Position numbers and translations under genes: made by a program
Origin: Mactra quadrangularis
Taxonomy: Eukaryota > Mollusca > Bivalvia > Venerida > Mactridae
NCBI GenBank assembly: GCA_025267735.1
Contig: CM046295.1
Coordinates: forward strand, 12,039,167 to 12,103,166
Length of the DNA stretch: 64,000 nucleotides
Direction of reading: 5' to 3'
In this document: positions 12,818 through 25,329 of the stretch, one piece after another
Layout of the letters: each line of letters starts with the position of its first letter
How positions within the stretch are numbered: the stretch's first letter is position 1
Notes under the pieces: model-generated
Told to the model about the DNA's origin: nothing
The model's database searches: none
Seen by the model: the letters and a program-made list of their open reading frames with translations, nothing else

Positions 12818-13339
12818 GTAGAAAGCTTATATTGTTGAACCACAAAGGTAAATAGTTGCCTTCGTGTATATGTGCCAAACAATTTTTGGCTTATTTTTTT
12901 AAGTGACAAAACTCAAAATGTTTTGAAAATACTTTATGACATAAAATGAGTTTCGTTATTGTGAACATAAAACTATGAAGATACTCCACAAATGTATAAG
13001 ATAGATCATGAATAACTGTTGTCAATGTAATTAAAAACTAGGGAAGGATTGAAAAGTGGTCATGATGCAGCATCATTGGTTGTAACAGAGTTGATGACAA
13101 TGTGACATTGAAAAAAAAATCAAACATAATCACATTTCATAAGATTTGTTATTTCATTATTAATATAATCACTCATTAACATATAAAATTTGTCCAGTTA
13201 AAAATAAAATATATACAATATAAACCACACCAAACAAATCAGTAAATTTCTCATCAAGCCTTTGGTCTTTGTAATAATGCATTTTAACAAAAAGCGGGGA
13301 TTTGCTATACTTCTCCTAGGACAGCTAAACAGAACACAT

Positions 13340-14558
13340 TCGCAGCATACATCACAAGCTGTTTTAGCATGTATAATCTCGTTGCGATCTATTTAAGGTT
13401 TTGTGTTTAAATGGCTGCTATCTAACAGAACACATACTCACTAGTAGTCACTACCCAACAAAGTGTCTTGTGCTTCTGTTTTGTGGCAACGTCAATTAAG
13501 TTCGTCAAAAATGCTATCATACTAATTCTTACTAATTTTTACGAAGATGAGAAATTGCTCAAGACAAAAAAGTTTCAAATTAATTCATATTTGTAAACCC
13601 TCTCACACAATATACGATATAACAAATGTATAAATTTAAAAACATATATTAGAACCACATACAATAAATCTTTTTTTTCAATTGCAATAATCAATGTACA
13701 TTAAATACATATTTATCTTCATACAAATTCATACAGTAAAGTTCTAATATTAAGACCAAAGATGAGTACAGCAACATTATGATCTATTTGATGTTTAAAA
13801 GTCGCAAATATTTGATATGAAAATATTAAAGCCCCCTTTTGAGAACTTCCGCTATTAATACCATTGTGATGGTCCTAATAGTGAAACTTTACTGTATATA
13901 ATTTATGATCTGAATTAAATGACAATAATGTAATATCAACATTTAGAAATATTTATTTGTTACATAGTAATCACATGAAGTAATAAATAACTACAAATCG
14001 TTCTTCTGCCAATCTTAAATTTTGAATTTAGATCTGATTTTTATTTCATCATTTTTTCATTCTTTTTATGCAGCGATGAAACCATTTGTTTGATGAAATA
14101 GTAAAAGTATAACTTCTACATTGTATCACAGCAATCAAAGAAACAAGTTTACACATTGTAGTTACTATAGTTACTAAAACTAACTTAATATTTCTATAAT
14201 CATTGATATAAATTGACAAATAAAGATATTTGGAGATAAAATATTCTCTAATATTCATGGCGTAACTATAAGCATTACATACCTTATTTATGCTAAGAAA
14301 GTTTCCGTATATAAACCCGTGACTTTGACTTGGAAACGAATAAGAGAATCTGTAATAATATTTTCATGTTACTACAGGTAGACACGTGTCATCAATGAAA
14401 CGCTCTGGATTAGAAGGGATATATTAAGTGGAGTGTTAAATGTTGAAATGTCACGAAGTAGATGGGATATAATTATGTACGTAGTATTTTAAGTGGTTAC
14501 TGTCAATTCAAACTCACATCATATAAAATGCACGTAAAAATTGCGTGTTTTATGGATG
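13340..14558 (-). other. 3' flank of gene A
   Basis: AT-rich, with no other gene seen. Parts resemble the 3' flanks of genes C (about 33460-34500) and B (about 46480-47600), for example the GAGATAAAATATTCTCTAAT motif near 14234, 34444 and 47553, so the 3' flank was duplicated with the gene. It probably contains the 3' UTR. AATAAA-like motifs on the minus strand occur near 14040, but a poly(A) site cannot be fixed. Confidence 0.5.
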
Positions 14559-16035
14559 TTATTGTAAAGAGAATACTTTAATGGCATTGTCCTCAGAACC
14601 ACCAACTATCAATGTATTCCTATTTTTATCATAACATACTGTACATGGGCGTCGCAAACCATCTTTTTGTGTAACAATTTCTCCTATATAATCACCACCT
14701 GGACCTAACATTATAACGTTGTGTGTCCACATGCCGCATACTAGAATATTGCCTGAACCATCAGTACATACTCCCTTTGCTCTTAACAATACTTTATCTG
14801 AAAACTCCCAACAAAACTTACCAATTATATTTAATGTTATAACACCACTTATATAGTCAACAATATGAATCATTCTGTGATCATCACTTATAGTGACGTC
14901 ACGAATACTAGATAATGTTTTATTTCCAGATTTAATCTCAGTAAAGGATTTTAGATGTTTACCTTGTAATGTATAGATATGTAATTTACTATGACTTGCT
15001 ACAAACATTCTATCATTACATACAGTAATATATCTGCAATCATGTTTCATACTGAGTTTACGAGTAACTATCAGTTTATCATTTGTTGAAACAAATTTCA
15101 TGTTTTTATCATTCAGACATACAACTACACCTCCACTCTCTAATTTACAAACAGACAGAGGTCTATCATTGAATGATAATGATGATATAATTTCATAAGT
15201 TTTACTATCTACTAATTTCAAGTTGTAATTGTAACAGTCGACTAGTACTATATTACTATCAACTACTATACATGATGACCATATATGACATGTGGATCTA
15301 TCATCAGAGTGTTCAATGTTATTTACAGATTTATTTACTACTTTGTACAAACCTTGTTTCTTTGATTTCTGTGATACCTTTTTAACATTATTTGTACCTA
15401 TACTACTTCCGGTAGCACCACTTGTTATTGTTGTAGTGGTGGTAAATGCTGGTTGACTAGTTTTGTTATCTCTTGATGATGTTTCCATGGTGTCTTGATG
15501 TCCTGGTGAACTTATCGTTCCTAAAGTTAGTACATATAATAAAAAAACTAATATGTCAGTATTTCTACTAAAGCGAAGTGTTGGCGTTTTAGGCTTCTTT
15601 GATGTTGCTTTCAATTTCCCGCTCCGTTTGATCAAACTTTGACCCATTATAGCCAAAACAAAATTTTGTGCCGTATTTACTTGGTCAGACGATATTTCAT
15701 CTTGACGTCGTTTAATGTCAGATTTCACTTCCTGAATTTCCATATTGTGATTATCAATGGATTGTTTATAGCTGCTGTATTTAGTTTCAAGTTCGGTCAG
15801 TGTTTGTTGTTCTATTCTATCAATGACGTCATTGATTTCTTTTCTATATTTATCTATTTCGTTTTTACAATCAACTTTGTTTTGACCTAAATCTGAAACT
15901 TGCCTCTCACTATCCGTCTTCAGTATGTCGACTTGATGAATAGTTTTTGTGAATTCCTTGTTTACTCGATTAATCATGGATGCTGGATTGTTATCTTGTA
16001 TGTATTTCGGAATATAATGAATACCATTGCAGGCC
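14559..16035 (-). CDS. Gene A exon 2: coiled coil and NHL-like propeller of a TRIM-like protein
   Basis: The exon starts after a T-rich acceptor (TTTTTTTTTGCAAG) at 16035. Its first base completes the split codon AG|G from exon 1, giving an open frame through to the stop at 14559. In the spliced ~613-aa protein it supplies the end of B-box 2 (Cys124, His128), a coiled coil at about 142-264, a short hydrophobic stretch at about 283-296 (ILVFLLYVLTLGTI), a Thr/Ser-rich linker at about 306-350, and repeated beta-strand blades at about 351-613 with signatures such as KLKLVDS-, GVVVCL, RDVTISDD and IHIVD. The fold resembles NHL/TRIM2-3-71-type propellers but is degenerate. No RING domain is present, so ubiquitin ligase activity is not supported. 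The role is inferred to be binding or scaffolding. It is the only intact gene of the three. Confidence 0.88.
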
Positions 16036-17512
16036 CTTGCAAAAAAAAAGAATAGTACAATATTAAAATGCATTGAATCAAGATTTTTATCAAATGGTTA
16101 CTTGAATAATGTGTTTTAAAATATGTTACCAATAAAGGTCCGAACCTTTAGATCATAACATCTAAAGGTATTTGTGTTAAATTTCTTGCATCAAGAAGCT
16201 TATTGTGAGCCGAAGCACTAAAGGGGAAGTTCATTCCCTACTGATTATAGTATGTCCGTCCATTCGTCGGTCTGTTCGGAACCATTCGGAACACCCTCGA
16301 CCTTTCATGAATGAATAATCTCTGGAGGATTCGTGGGGGGTCTTCACCAAATTTTGGTGATTTTTCTACCTACGCGAGGCGAAGCACGTAACGGTTACGC
16401 AAAATAGTTCTTGAAGTATACACACAGATCTTTGTCTAAACATATTTATTTGTTTTAAATTGAACCAAATATTGTTTATCGGTATCATTGAACTGAGTAA
16501 TTTTAAATTTACGGCTTAAAACGGAACTTAAGTCATCGCCTACACGATCGTGTAGTTGTTTACATAGTTTCAAAATGGCGCCTAAATATGTCCGAGGTTA
16601 TTCGTTAGCGAATGGCCGAGGGTGTTCCGAATGGTTCGGAACCTGAAATACTATCTGGCTTCGGATAATCACATTTAGATGGAACGTTGACTATGACCAG
16701 AAGATGTCAATAACTAATTTTGGCGTCACTAGATAAATGATCAAATTCACGTTGACTTTGAACTAACAGTTTATCGGCTGGATAAACTGAGGACTATCCA
16801 TCAAAATAATATAAAACCTTGAGCAAAAATAGCGGATATGAAGGTTCGACCATGGTCAGTAGTTGTCTTAAAATGTTTTTGATTACAAATCATTTCCATT
16901 AATACAATTATATTGATACTTCGATAGTCGCTAATGCATAAAAATCTAAATTTTGAACATTGTACAATTTGGCAGTCATACGAAAACCATTAGATCACGC
17001 GTCTAATGACAAGATAAAACGTCAAAATTTCCCTTTGGCAAAAACAGGTTCTATATAGGTACGTCATTTTCATTAAACTGACCTAAATAATGAAGCATAT
17101 TTTATTTTCAGTTAATATCGACATTTCCACCGGTCAGAAAACGTAGTTTATTGCTTGTGTAGCAATTTTGGGGGATACATATTGTCTTCAGCGCTACACT
17201 TATGATAATAAATACAACGGAAAGCTACATTTCTTTTAATCAAATTAGAAGGACAAATATTATTTCATCCAAAAATCAATAGATTGTTCTAATTTTTTGC
17301 ATTGTTATATGCGTAGTTAAATAGCTTATTTTGACGAAAAAGTGCTGCACATGTCATTATCTTGCTCTAAAGTAACAACCTCAGTTGTGTAACAAATTCA
17401 AGAGGGGATGGTTTACTTTTAAGTGAAATATATTCTTTACATTTGGGATGAAAATGGTAGGTGTCATTGAAGAGTTATCAATATCAACATCATTAAATGA
17501 AGAAAAACATAC
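16036..17512 (-). other. Intron of gene A
   Basis: The donor is CACAG|GTATGT at 17512 and the acceptor TTGCAAG at 16036, length 1477 bp, phase 2. It contains a MITE at 16275-16643. The end near exon 1 is alignable with the intron of gene B; the rest has diverged. Confidence 0.85.
16275..16643. mobile_element. MITE in the intron of gene A
   Basis: Terminal inverted repeats: TTCGGAACCATTCGGAACAC continuing CCTCGACC on the left, and the reverse complement TTCCGAACCATTCGGAACAC continuing CCTCGGCC on the right. No ORF. The corresponding part of the gene B intron (50600-50665) has matching flanks without the element. The internal motif CTAAATATGTCCGAG is shared with the 195-bp MITEs at 19454 and 53342, suggesting related families. 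Confidence 0.8.
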
Positions 17513-17877
17513 CTGTGGTGTAAAGCAAAGCATATATGACATCCGACACTATCATCATCCTCACAATACATATTAACAACTTCCATTGGATGTTCTTTAC
17601 ATAGTTCAATTGGAACCATCTTTATATCACGACCAGATTGTCTTGACGATAACACTCTGCTATCAGTATCAACTAAAACATGTCCTGCTAAAAAATGAAA
17701 ATCGTCATGAATCTCCAAACAATCTTTACAAAAATATTGTTTGCAATTGACACAATATCTAACTGATTGTTTATTTTTCTTCTTCTTTGAGCATCGAGTG
17801 CAGGTGAAATCAAAATATTCATCTCCCGCATTTAACTGAGAGTGCGTTAAAATATCACGACTACCTTTCTTGGCCAT
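17513..17877 (-). CDS. Gene A exon 1: two B-box zinc fingers of a TRIM-like protein
   Basis: It begins at ATG 17877 (MAKKGSRD; context AAGATGGCC) and ends at a GTATGT donor; an upstream TTG at 17901 is in frame but is not a normal start. B-box 1 ligands are Cys26, Cys29, Cys42, Cys45, Cys50, Cys53 and His57/61/66. B-box 2 ligands are Cys93, His96, Cys105, Asp108, Cys113, Cys116 and His120/121, completed across the splice. There is no RING before B-box 1, where ordinary TRIM proteins carry one. Exon 1 of gene B is the same length and about 95% identical in bases by hand alignment; that of gene C is much more distant. Predicted to be an intracellular zinc-binding adaptor; the partner is unknown. 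Confidence 0.88.
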
Positions 17878-17897
17878 CTTGACTGCAATGATATTTT

Positions 17898-17935
17898 CCA
17901 ACGGCCGTTGGTATTAAATTGTATTTGGTCACGTG
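17898..17935. promoter_or_regulatory. 14-bp palindrome and E-box upstream of gene A
   Basis: CCAACGGCCGTTGG (17898-17911) is a perfect palindrome about 20 bases upstream of the ATG. CACGTG, a canonical E-box, lies at 17930-17935. The same pair occurs upstream of gene B (51725-51764) but not gene C. The promoter role is inferred from position and conservation between recent copies. Confidence 0.45.
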
Positions 17936-19453
17936 GTTAGCAACAAACAATCCGTACAACACATTTTTGCACGTCAGAATAATTATTAATATAAAAATAT
18001 TTTTTTCTATGTCTTTCACAATGAATTGATTGATTCAATCTCTACTGAGTGAAAAGCGAATATCATAACAGTAATCTAACTAGACCTATTGAAAAAATCA
18101 GACAAGTGTGAAAGAAATGAACTCTTTACGTGTACATTATGTTAGGCTAGTATTCACATTTTTTCGTTTTTTTAGTCTTACTTTTCCTAACTGTTCTCTT
18201 ATATACGTATAGAAAACCTAGGCCACCTTATTTGATTATATGTTTTTATAGAACTAAACGTTTACAATATCTGAAATGTTGTCCGGTCATTTGATAGGGC
18301 CACTCACTTAAAATTCGATTAAATTTGATTGGCATTTCTATTTAGTTTAAATATACGCCACATTTATTAATAGTGAGTTTATTTAATGTGTTTTGAATAA
18401 ATTTACTGAAGTAATCAAATACAACGTCTGTAGGTGTGTTTATGATACGACAAACTGTGGATATGTAGTGCCTTCGATTTTTTTCTAATCTTCGCGGCAA
18501 AGAAACGAAATCAAAGCACAGAAGGCCCTGAATTTGTTTGGGTCTCGGAATATCAGAAAGGTGAAGGTTGTGTGGAAACAATGAGAATTAACTGTAATAT
18601 AGATGCTATAAATTCAAGAAACAATAACACAGGGTTATAAATACAATGTAACATTTCATTAAATTAAAACTTATTTAAACATACAAAAGAATATCCTATA
18701 TCCAAACATGCAAAAAATAACATTATTATATCCAACATAGCTTACAAATATGTATAACAGTATATTTATGTGATATGGTCAACATGTTTTTTTTAAGTTT
18801 AAATAAGAAATATTATCACTGCCACAATTTGGTTTGTTATGTGAAATCAACTTTACATATATTTCTTGTTTATAAATATATTACCAGTAATTTGGGGAAA
18901 TGTTACAGAATTGCAAAATATTAGAAATCTTCGACCAACCGGGAACTATATTTTCTTCCCCGAGCAGGTTTGAAAATTAATGCGCCTGTTATTTGACAAT
19001 CTGGTTCCCCGTCCTATTATGGTTCGCAGGGAACCAGTCCATTTGAAATCTTCAAGCAGTAATCTCCGCGGAATTTTTTGGCGTTAATGTCCATGTAAAG
19101 CAAAAAAGCGAACTACTTTCGGCATTTGCAATTAACAGCATTCGGATCTGAAATTTCGCTACCATTATTTGGTTGGTCTGACGACCCAAACAAACAAAAA
19201 AAACGACATAAATCAGCCACCATGATAAATTGACTGAAGTAATCGTGCACAAAGTCTGGCGGTGTGTAATTATACAGCAAATTGATAGGAAACTTCTGTA
19301 ATGATTTTTTAATAGACGTTTCTGCTGGATAAAAATATATATTTAATGCATACTGTTTACTACATAATATGTTTAATGTGGTCTTCTTGCAAGCAATACT
19401 GTTTAAAAAGATTCAAATCTTAATATACAATTACACTTAATGATATATCTGGG

Positions 19454-19648
19454 CTGAGTTATCGCGAACGTTACAGAACGTTACATAACGATACAATCGG
19501 AACTCCTCGGCCGTATAATTGTTTACTTAAGCACCGGTAGTTAAAAAATGCGTCTAAATATGTCCGAGTTTTTTCGCAGCAAATGATCGAGGAGTTCCGA
19601 ATGTATCGTTACGGAACGTCCTGTAACGTTCGCGGTAACTGAACTCAG
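19454..19648. mobile_element. 195-bp MITE with long inverted repeats, unit 2
   Basis: The left end CTGAGTTATCGCGAACGTTA and the right end (reverse complement CTGAGTTCAGTTACCGCGAA) pair over about 60 bp, including CGATACAATCGGAACTCCTC on the left and CGATACATTCGGAACTCCTC on the right. Little sequence separates the arms, so a transcript would fold into a long hairpin. Same-site copy at 53342-53536; solo end at 852-878. Confidence 0.85.
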
Positions 19649-20533
19649 TCCTGTATTATAGAGCTCTATTTATACAATTGGTATACAGCAGTGTTAAATA
19701 ATCTTGATCGATTAATATTTTTTCTTTTTCTTCCAAAATTTATTATACCAACGCTTACTTCGCCTTGGTCTATAATATGTTTTAATGACATTCATGGTTA
19801 TATAAGCTTATGGAATGAATAATGTTCTTATTATAATTGTGTTAGGTTACAGTTCGTCTAAACAAATAAATAATGAATAGAGGAAGACCAACTCTGAGCT
19901 ATTGAAGAAACTAGTAAAATGATGTATTGATAAATTAAAAGTTGTCATCGAGTAGATAAATGTTTTTTTTTCGAAATTTAAATTTAATTTATAAGTGTAC
20001 GATACTACAAGGCTTCAAATGTATTTGCGTTTGAAAAAAGTGATTGTATCGGAATGAAATTATCCTACTCAAGTATAAATCTATGGGTTAACTTTATAAT
20101 AGCCATTTCGTTTTATCTCAACTAATCTTACCCGTGACAATTAAGAATAATTGGAAATATGTTGTTATAACTTTACAAAATTTAAACCCTTGGCACGGTA
20201 CGCTACTTGCAGGATTTCAAATGTATGTCCTGAAAGGGTTTCTGGTTCAAATTTCACACGAGGCGGTTAAGCCCTACCATGAAAATTTGACAGTTGTGTT
20301 TAGTTTTCTTCACTAATAAAGTACATTAAAAGGCAGTTGGTACTTTGGGACTGCAGACGTGTACTGGTAATAGACAAGTGTCCTATAAGCTACCTTAGAC
20401 TAATCGACGTGAAATTAACTGAATTTGTGTTAACACGGTGTAAACCTCAACCAAAAAAATAACCCAACATATTAAATTAAAAACTGACTACATAAAGACA
20501 AAGTATGTTTGGTTGAATTTGTTATCAAATTAT

Positions 20534-21009
20534 TAGGGATGTAACGGTTAACCGATAGACTGGTTATTATTGCATACGATTTCTAACGGTTTTTAACCGG
20601 TTCGTTTTTCCTTGAACCGGTTTTTGTAGTTAAGTGTCATACTGCTTGTTTTTTATCAGAATCTGTTAAATGTTTAAACAAATGTTAAAATAAATTGAAT
20701 ACTTGAAATACTCTTAATGCGCTTTTAAAGGTTAAACATTTAGTCAATTGAAAATAAATATCTTCAAGAGTCACGCATTTTTCTAACATATAGACCATTT
20801 TACATTTGTAATTCAAACATTTGGATAAGAGATCATTTGAAAATGCCCATATGCGTGCTATGCTAATCCAATTGGGACAAGATACATGCATTAATTAATG
20901 CTTTGCATGTCTAAGCGAAAAACCGGTACGTATTGCAATATATTGCAATACGGGTTCTGCATATTGCAATATATTGCAAAACGGTTTTTACCGTATTGTT
21001 ACACCCCTA
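20534..21009. mobile_element. hAT-type MITE with 8-bp target duplication
   Basis: The element begins TAGGGATGTAAC and ends GTTACACCCCTA, imperfect 12-bp inverted repeats typical of hAT elements. It is flanked by identical CAAATTAT duplications at 20526-20533 and 21010-21017. Unit 1 holds the empty site at 4605. Inside, TATTGCAATATATTGCAAT-type repeats occur near 20932-20980. The 68-codon minus-strand frame inside has no transposase features, so the element is non-autonomous. Confidence 0.92.
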
Positions 21010-21856
21010 CAAATTATTACTTTTAATCATGATTAATTGTATTCCCTAATAAACTTGTACATGTGTCTTTTACTGTATTACTTTTTATAATGCTATTCTT
21101 ATTTCATAAAGATATAAAATATGTTTTTCCGGTGGTGGGGGTGTTAATTGATGACACGCCATAAGGATGTTCTAGAACTCAGGTTGAAGGAAATAAAGTG
21201 TTGACTTTATGTAAAGATGTGTTGTTGTTTTTACGAGAAAATATTATCTGCATCATCTGATGTTTATTATATCAAAGTTGTAATTATTTGTGAAATCATT
21301 TTGTTAAAAAGGTACATTTGTGTTGTTTTAGACGATGTGAAATATCAACAGGAGAGTTCCTCAAACAATAGCAGTGTCATTGAATTTTAAATTTTCGTGA
21401 AGTGAAGTAACATCCATAATAGGTAATCACGTTGTTTAGGTGGATTTATGTTATAACGTCTTAGTGAACTTTCATTAGAAGAGTTCTTCTACAAATTGTA
21501 ATTGCATTGAAATCTATAGTTTCGTGAGCTCTAATTAACAATAAACTATAAATTATGTTCGTGCTATGCAAACTTCAATACACATTTAACAGAAAAATCA
21601 TTCGTTCTCATGTAAACAAGTAACTATGAAACAGCAAATTCATTCGATATCTTATAAACAAACTGTTTGAATTTAGTAAATAACATTTAATAATCTCAGA
21701 ACATTAATCAAGTTACGTTACTTAAGTATACATGTATATATTTTTATAAGAAGTAAACTGAATTTCACAGTCTTAATATATGCACTATTTTACCTCATTT
21801 GCATACACCTTTGTACGTTTGATATGTCGACATCCAGTTCTAAATCGAATATTGGC

Positions 21857-22255
21857 CAATCTCCGTAAACAGAGATCCTGTATAGCGTTGTCGTACTGGA
21901 TCTCTACTTAGTCAATGCAAGGTCACGTCGAGATGAACTTTGTGTCGACCAATCAATGCGTAGCTTTCATCTAGACGAAAACACTATTAATCACATTTTG
22001 ATGTCGTAATTTATATTTTTAGACCAAGGTTTGCATGCTAATTTAACAGCGGTATTATTCACAGTCTGCGATTGGGTGGCTCATTTCAAATTGCGTGACG
22101 TAGATGATGTAAACAAGTTACCTATCATAACAATTTCGTCATGAATATTATGATGAGAGAAGGTCACCTGAACGTGATCTTCGTTTGGAAAAGGCCAGAT
22201 CTAAATTAGCGAGTAAGCGAGCGGTAAAATTTTAGGTCGGGTTTTAATCAGATTG
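21857..22255. mobile_element. 399-bp non-autonomous element with 9-bp target duplication
   Basis: Flanked by AATATTGGC (21848-21856) and CATATTGGC (22256-22264). In unit 4 the two flanks are identical, CATATTGGC. Unit 1 has one related site, CACATTGAC at 5582-5590. The ends CAATCT and AGATTG form a very short inverted repeat. AGAGATCC and GGATCTCT form a hairpin near the left end. A short charged frame (SPERDLRLEKARSKLASKRA) ends at TAG near 22233. A 9-bp duplication would suit a Mutator-like element, but the ends are too short to classify it. Confidence 0.75.
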
Positions 22256-23311
22256 CATATTGGCAGGCTAGCCAGTCCATAATTCTGATATTGGCGGAGT
22301 TTGATGTCATTAAGTCCATAAATCGCTTACAGACCGCTACTAAGCAATTCGCTTCTTTGAATATTATTTATACAGTTAGTAAATTCTGCAAGTCCGGGAA
22401 TTTGCGTGGTAACATTAAATATTTACTTTGATTAACAAAAATTAAATTCGAAAAGAAGAGCATGATTGTTTGCTGCATTGCTGCGATTCGGGTCACATAC
22501 CTATCTAGTCTGACCAAACAGTCTATAAACCTTTTTTTTGCCCCAAAGTCCATGTTCTGTTTGTTAAATATAAAATAGGAGTCTTCTCTTACATCTGGAC
22601 AAATAGAACCTGACATGTTTAGTAGAATTGCTTTCTTGTGTAAGATATATTTTAGTCTTATAACTCACTTTATAAAATTTATAAATTATATCATTTTGTC
22701 TTGAATACATGTCTATATACCACCTTGCAAATACGATATGCATGTATTATATAATCGATTAAACTATTGATCTGATTTGTAAAATAGAATTTAAAACGCA
22801 CGATTTCTTTCCATTTGATTTCTTAGAGTTTTATTCAAATCATGGATAAATAAACACTCAACTTTTTAACAAATTTCAAATATCTAAAGCAAAACATAAC
22901 AGACATATTGACAAAAGAAGAAATCTTGTATACGTATAAAATCAGTAGGTAGATATGGTTTAATAGTATAACACATGTGCAGGTAAAAGCATTGTTATAA
23001 CGAAATTAGTCATGAAACATATTGGAATTTCTTATCATCTTTTAATATTTATCAAATTGTACAATAAGGCCACATTTATAATTTTGTATATTCAAACAAC
23101 TTCTATGATGAAATATACGGAAAGCTTTTCAACCTGTTGTTTCTTTTGTTCTCTCTAATAGGTATATATATACTATTTATTTGAGTTGAGTGTTGTCTTA
23201 TATACCTCAGACTCGGTTAGTAGATCTTCTGACTTGTTCGTAGAAGATCATACGTTCGAGCACTGTGTCGTATACTTAACGTTTACACCTCTGACAGATG
23301 ATGTAAGTCTA

Positions 23312-24025
23312 GTCTTGTAAACTATAGCTATAAGTTATAGGATAAAGTAAGTCTTGTAAACTATAGCTATAAGTTATAGGATAAAATAAGACTTGTAAAC
23401 CATAGCTATAAGTTATAGGATAAAGTAAGACTTGTAAACTATAGCAATAGGATTAAGTGTGACTTGCAGACTATAGCTATAAGTTATAGGATAAAGTAAG
23501 TCTTGTAAACTATTGCTATAAGTTATAGGATAAAGTAAGTCTTGTAAACTATAGCTATAAGTTATAAGATAAAGTAAGACTTGTAAACTATAGCTATAAG
23601 TTATAGGATAAAGTAAGTCTTGTAAACTATAGCTATAAGTTATAGGATAAAGTAATTCTTGTAAACTATAGCTATAAGATATAGGATAAAGTAAGTCTTG
23701 TAAACTATAGCTATAAGATATAGGATAAAGTAAGTCTTGTAAACTATAGCTATTAGTTATAGGATAAAGTAAGTCTTGTAAACTATAGCTATAAGTTATA
23801 GGATAAAGTAAGTCTTGTAAACTATAGCTATAAGATATAGGATAAAGTAAGTCTTGTAAACTATAGCTATAAGTTATAGGATAAAGTAAGTCTTGTAAAC
23901 TATAGCTATAAGTTATAGGATAAAGTAAGTCTTGTAAAGTATAGCTATAAGTTATAGGATAAAGTAAGTCTTGTAAACTATAGCTATAAGTTATAGGATA
24001 AAGTAAGACTTGTAGACTACAGCTA
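23312..24025. repeat. 39-bp minisatellite, about 18 copies
   Basis: Tandem array of GTCTTGTAAACTATAGCTAT followed by AAGTTATAGGATAAAGTAA. Most copies are identical or differ at one or two sites (GTCTTG/GACTTG, AAGTTATAGG/AAGATATAGG). One copy near 23430 is shortened (ATAGCAATAGGATTAAGTG). The near-identity of adjacent copies indicates recent expansion or homogenisation. Confidence 0.95.
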
Positions 24026-25329
24026 GTCTGAAGTAACAGTAACGTTACTTAAATGAAGATTTAGCTAAAATGAATGCATCATTTTGTCAATGACATAAAT
24101 ATGAATAGATCCACTGCTTTGAATTTTAGAAATATCATTTTTTATAATTTGAAACATAAAAAATGTTCTTTTTGAAAACTTTCAAAATATGGACATAGCT
24201 TGTACTGGCAGTAACCCCTCGATATTATATCTAACACACATTTACATATAAGATATGTACATTATAACTGACAAATATTTCCTAATTTATCACTCATTGC
24301 ACCCTCATTGCAGCAAGTTTCATTTCAAACATATACAGTGGTCATTATAATTCCTATTAACAAATTGACGGAGGTTCACAATACCGTTGGACTGCACACA
24401 TACGAAACTTATAAGCAGAAGAGGTTATTTAAGCATGGATATATTTAGCGATATTAAGAATTTTGGTTTGCACAGCTGCTTTATTACATCACATATGTTA
24501 ATTACAAGATACCTTTAAGCTACATGTGTTGATGAAAGCACGAAAACCATTCTTTTGTCTTTCTGCAGCTTTGAGTTTGTTAAGACAGTTGTCACAGAAA
24601 TTATAACAAAGGTAAAAATTTGGAAAGACAATCAATTAGGGGATGGCAGCATTGTATATTTCCATATCTTAATCACTTTATTTATAATGTTAAGCTACAT
24701 TTGCTACTTTTTATGAAAAATCTTATGACCGTGTAGTTAATCAACAATAAAACCCTTTAATAGGGGATCCTCTATCTAATATGAAATTAAAATTCAATTC
24801 AATAATTTTATTTCGGGGTTGTACGCTAATCAAGGTAGATAGATACGATGTATGAATTAAATAACTAAGACATATCTAAAATATTAAACAGTATATCTCA
24901 GATAAGTTTACTTTAATGTGCAAGCCTTTGGAATTTATACTTCTATGTATTTAATTGTTTGCTAATTAAAGGTTTTAACCTTTATTACCAAAAAAAAATA
25001 TTGTACGATACTTTATATTTTACCTATTCATTAAACTTGACACCAAGAATAAGACAAATAACTGTCTTGTATTGTCATGAAGTTTAAGGTTACACTACAG
25101 TGGTTCATATTATAGAACGTCTTTCTAAAGAGTTAAGTCATTAATCATTCTACACTTAACAAAACTTATAAGTATAAATATTTCAATTATGTATAACTTT
25201 TTTATTATTCAGTATTTCTTAACGATATTTTGTACATCTGCCATTGACTGTATATCAATTATTACTGCGTAATCAATTTTTCGAAACCTAACTAGCGCGT
25301 TGGACCGTGCATCGATTAAATGCATTAAA

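Larger units (their letters stand above)
3480..13340. repeat. Unit 1 of the segmental duplication
   Basis: Homologous to unit 2 (from about 18165), unit 4 (from about 52000) and, for its right half (from about 7700), unit 3 (39640-46700). Anchors include CCAACGCTTACTTCGCCTTG at about 3828 (also 19752 and 53634), the minisatellite remnant at 6772, the Tc1 relic at 8140, the LINE relic at 11360 and the SINE at 12621. Unit 1 lacks about 1.3 kb found in units 2 and 4 (18430-19730), and lacks three insertions present in other copies, so it preserves empty target sites. Other stretches of the unit without separate entries show no gene. Confidence 0.88.

Noticed and set aside
15639..15890. Plus-strand ORF opposite the coiled coil of gene A (and 48860-49222 opposite gene B, 36088-36291 opposite gene C)
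   Set aside because: Shadows of the minus-strand coding exons.
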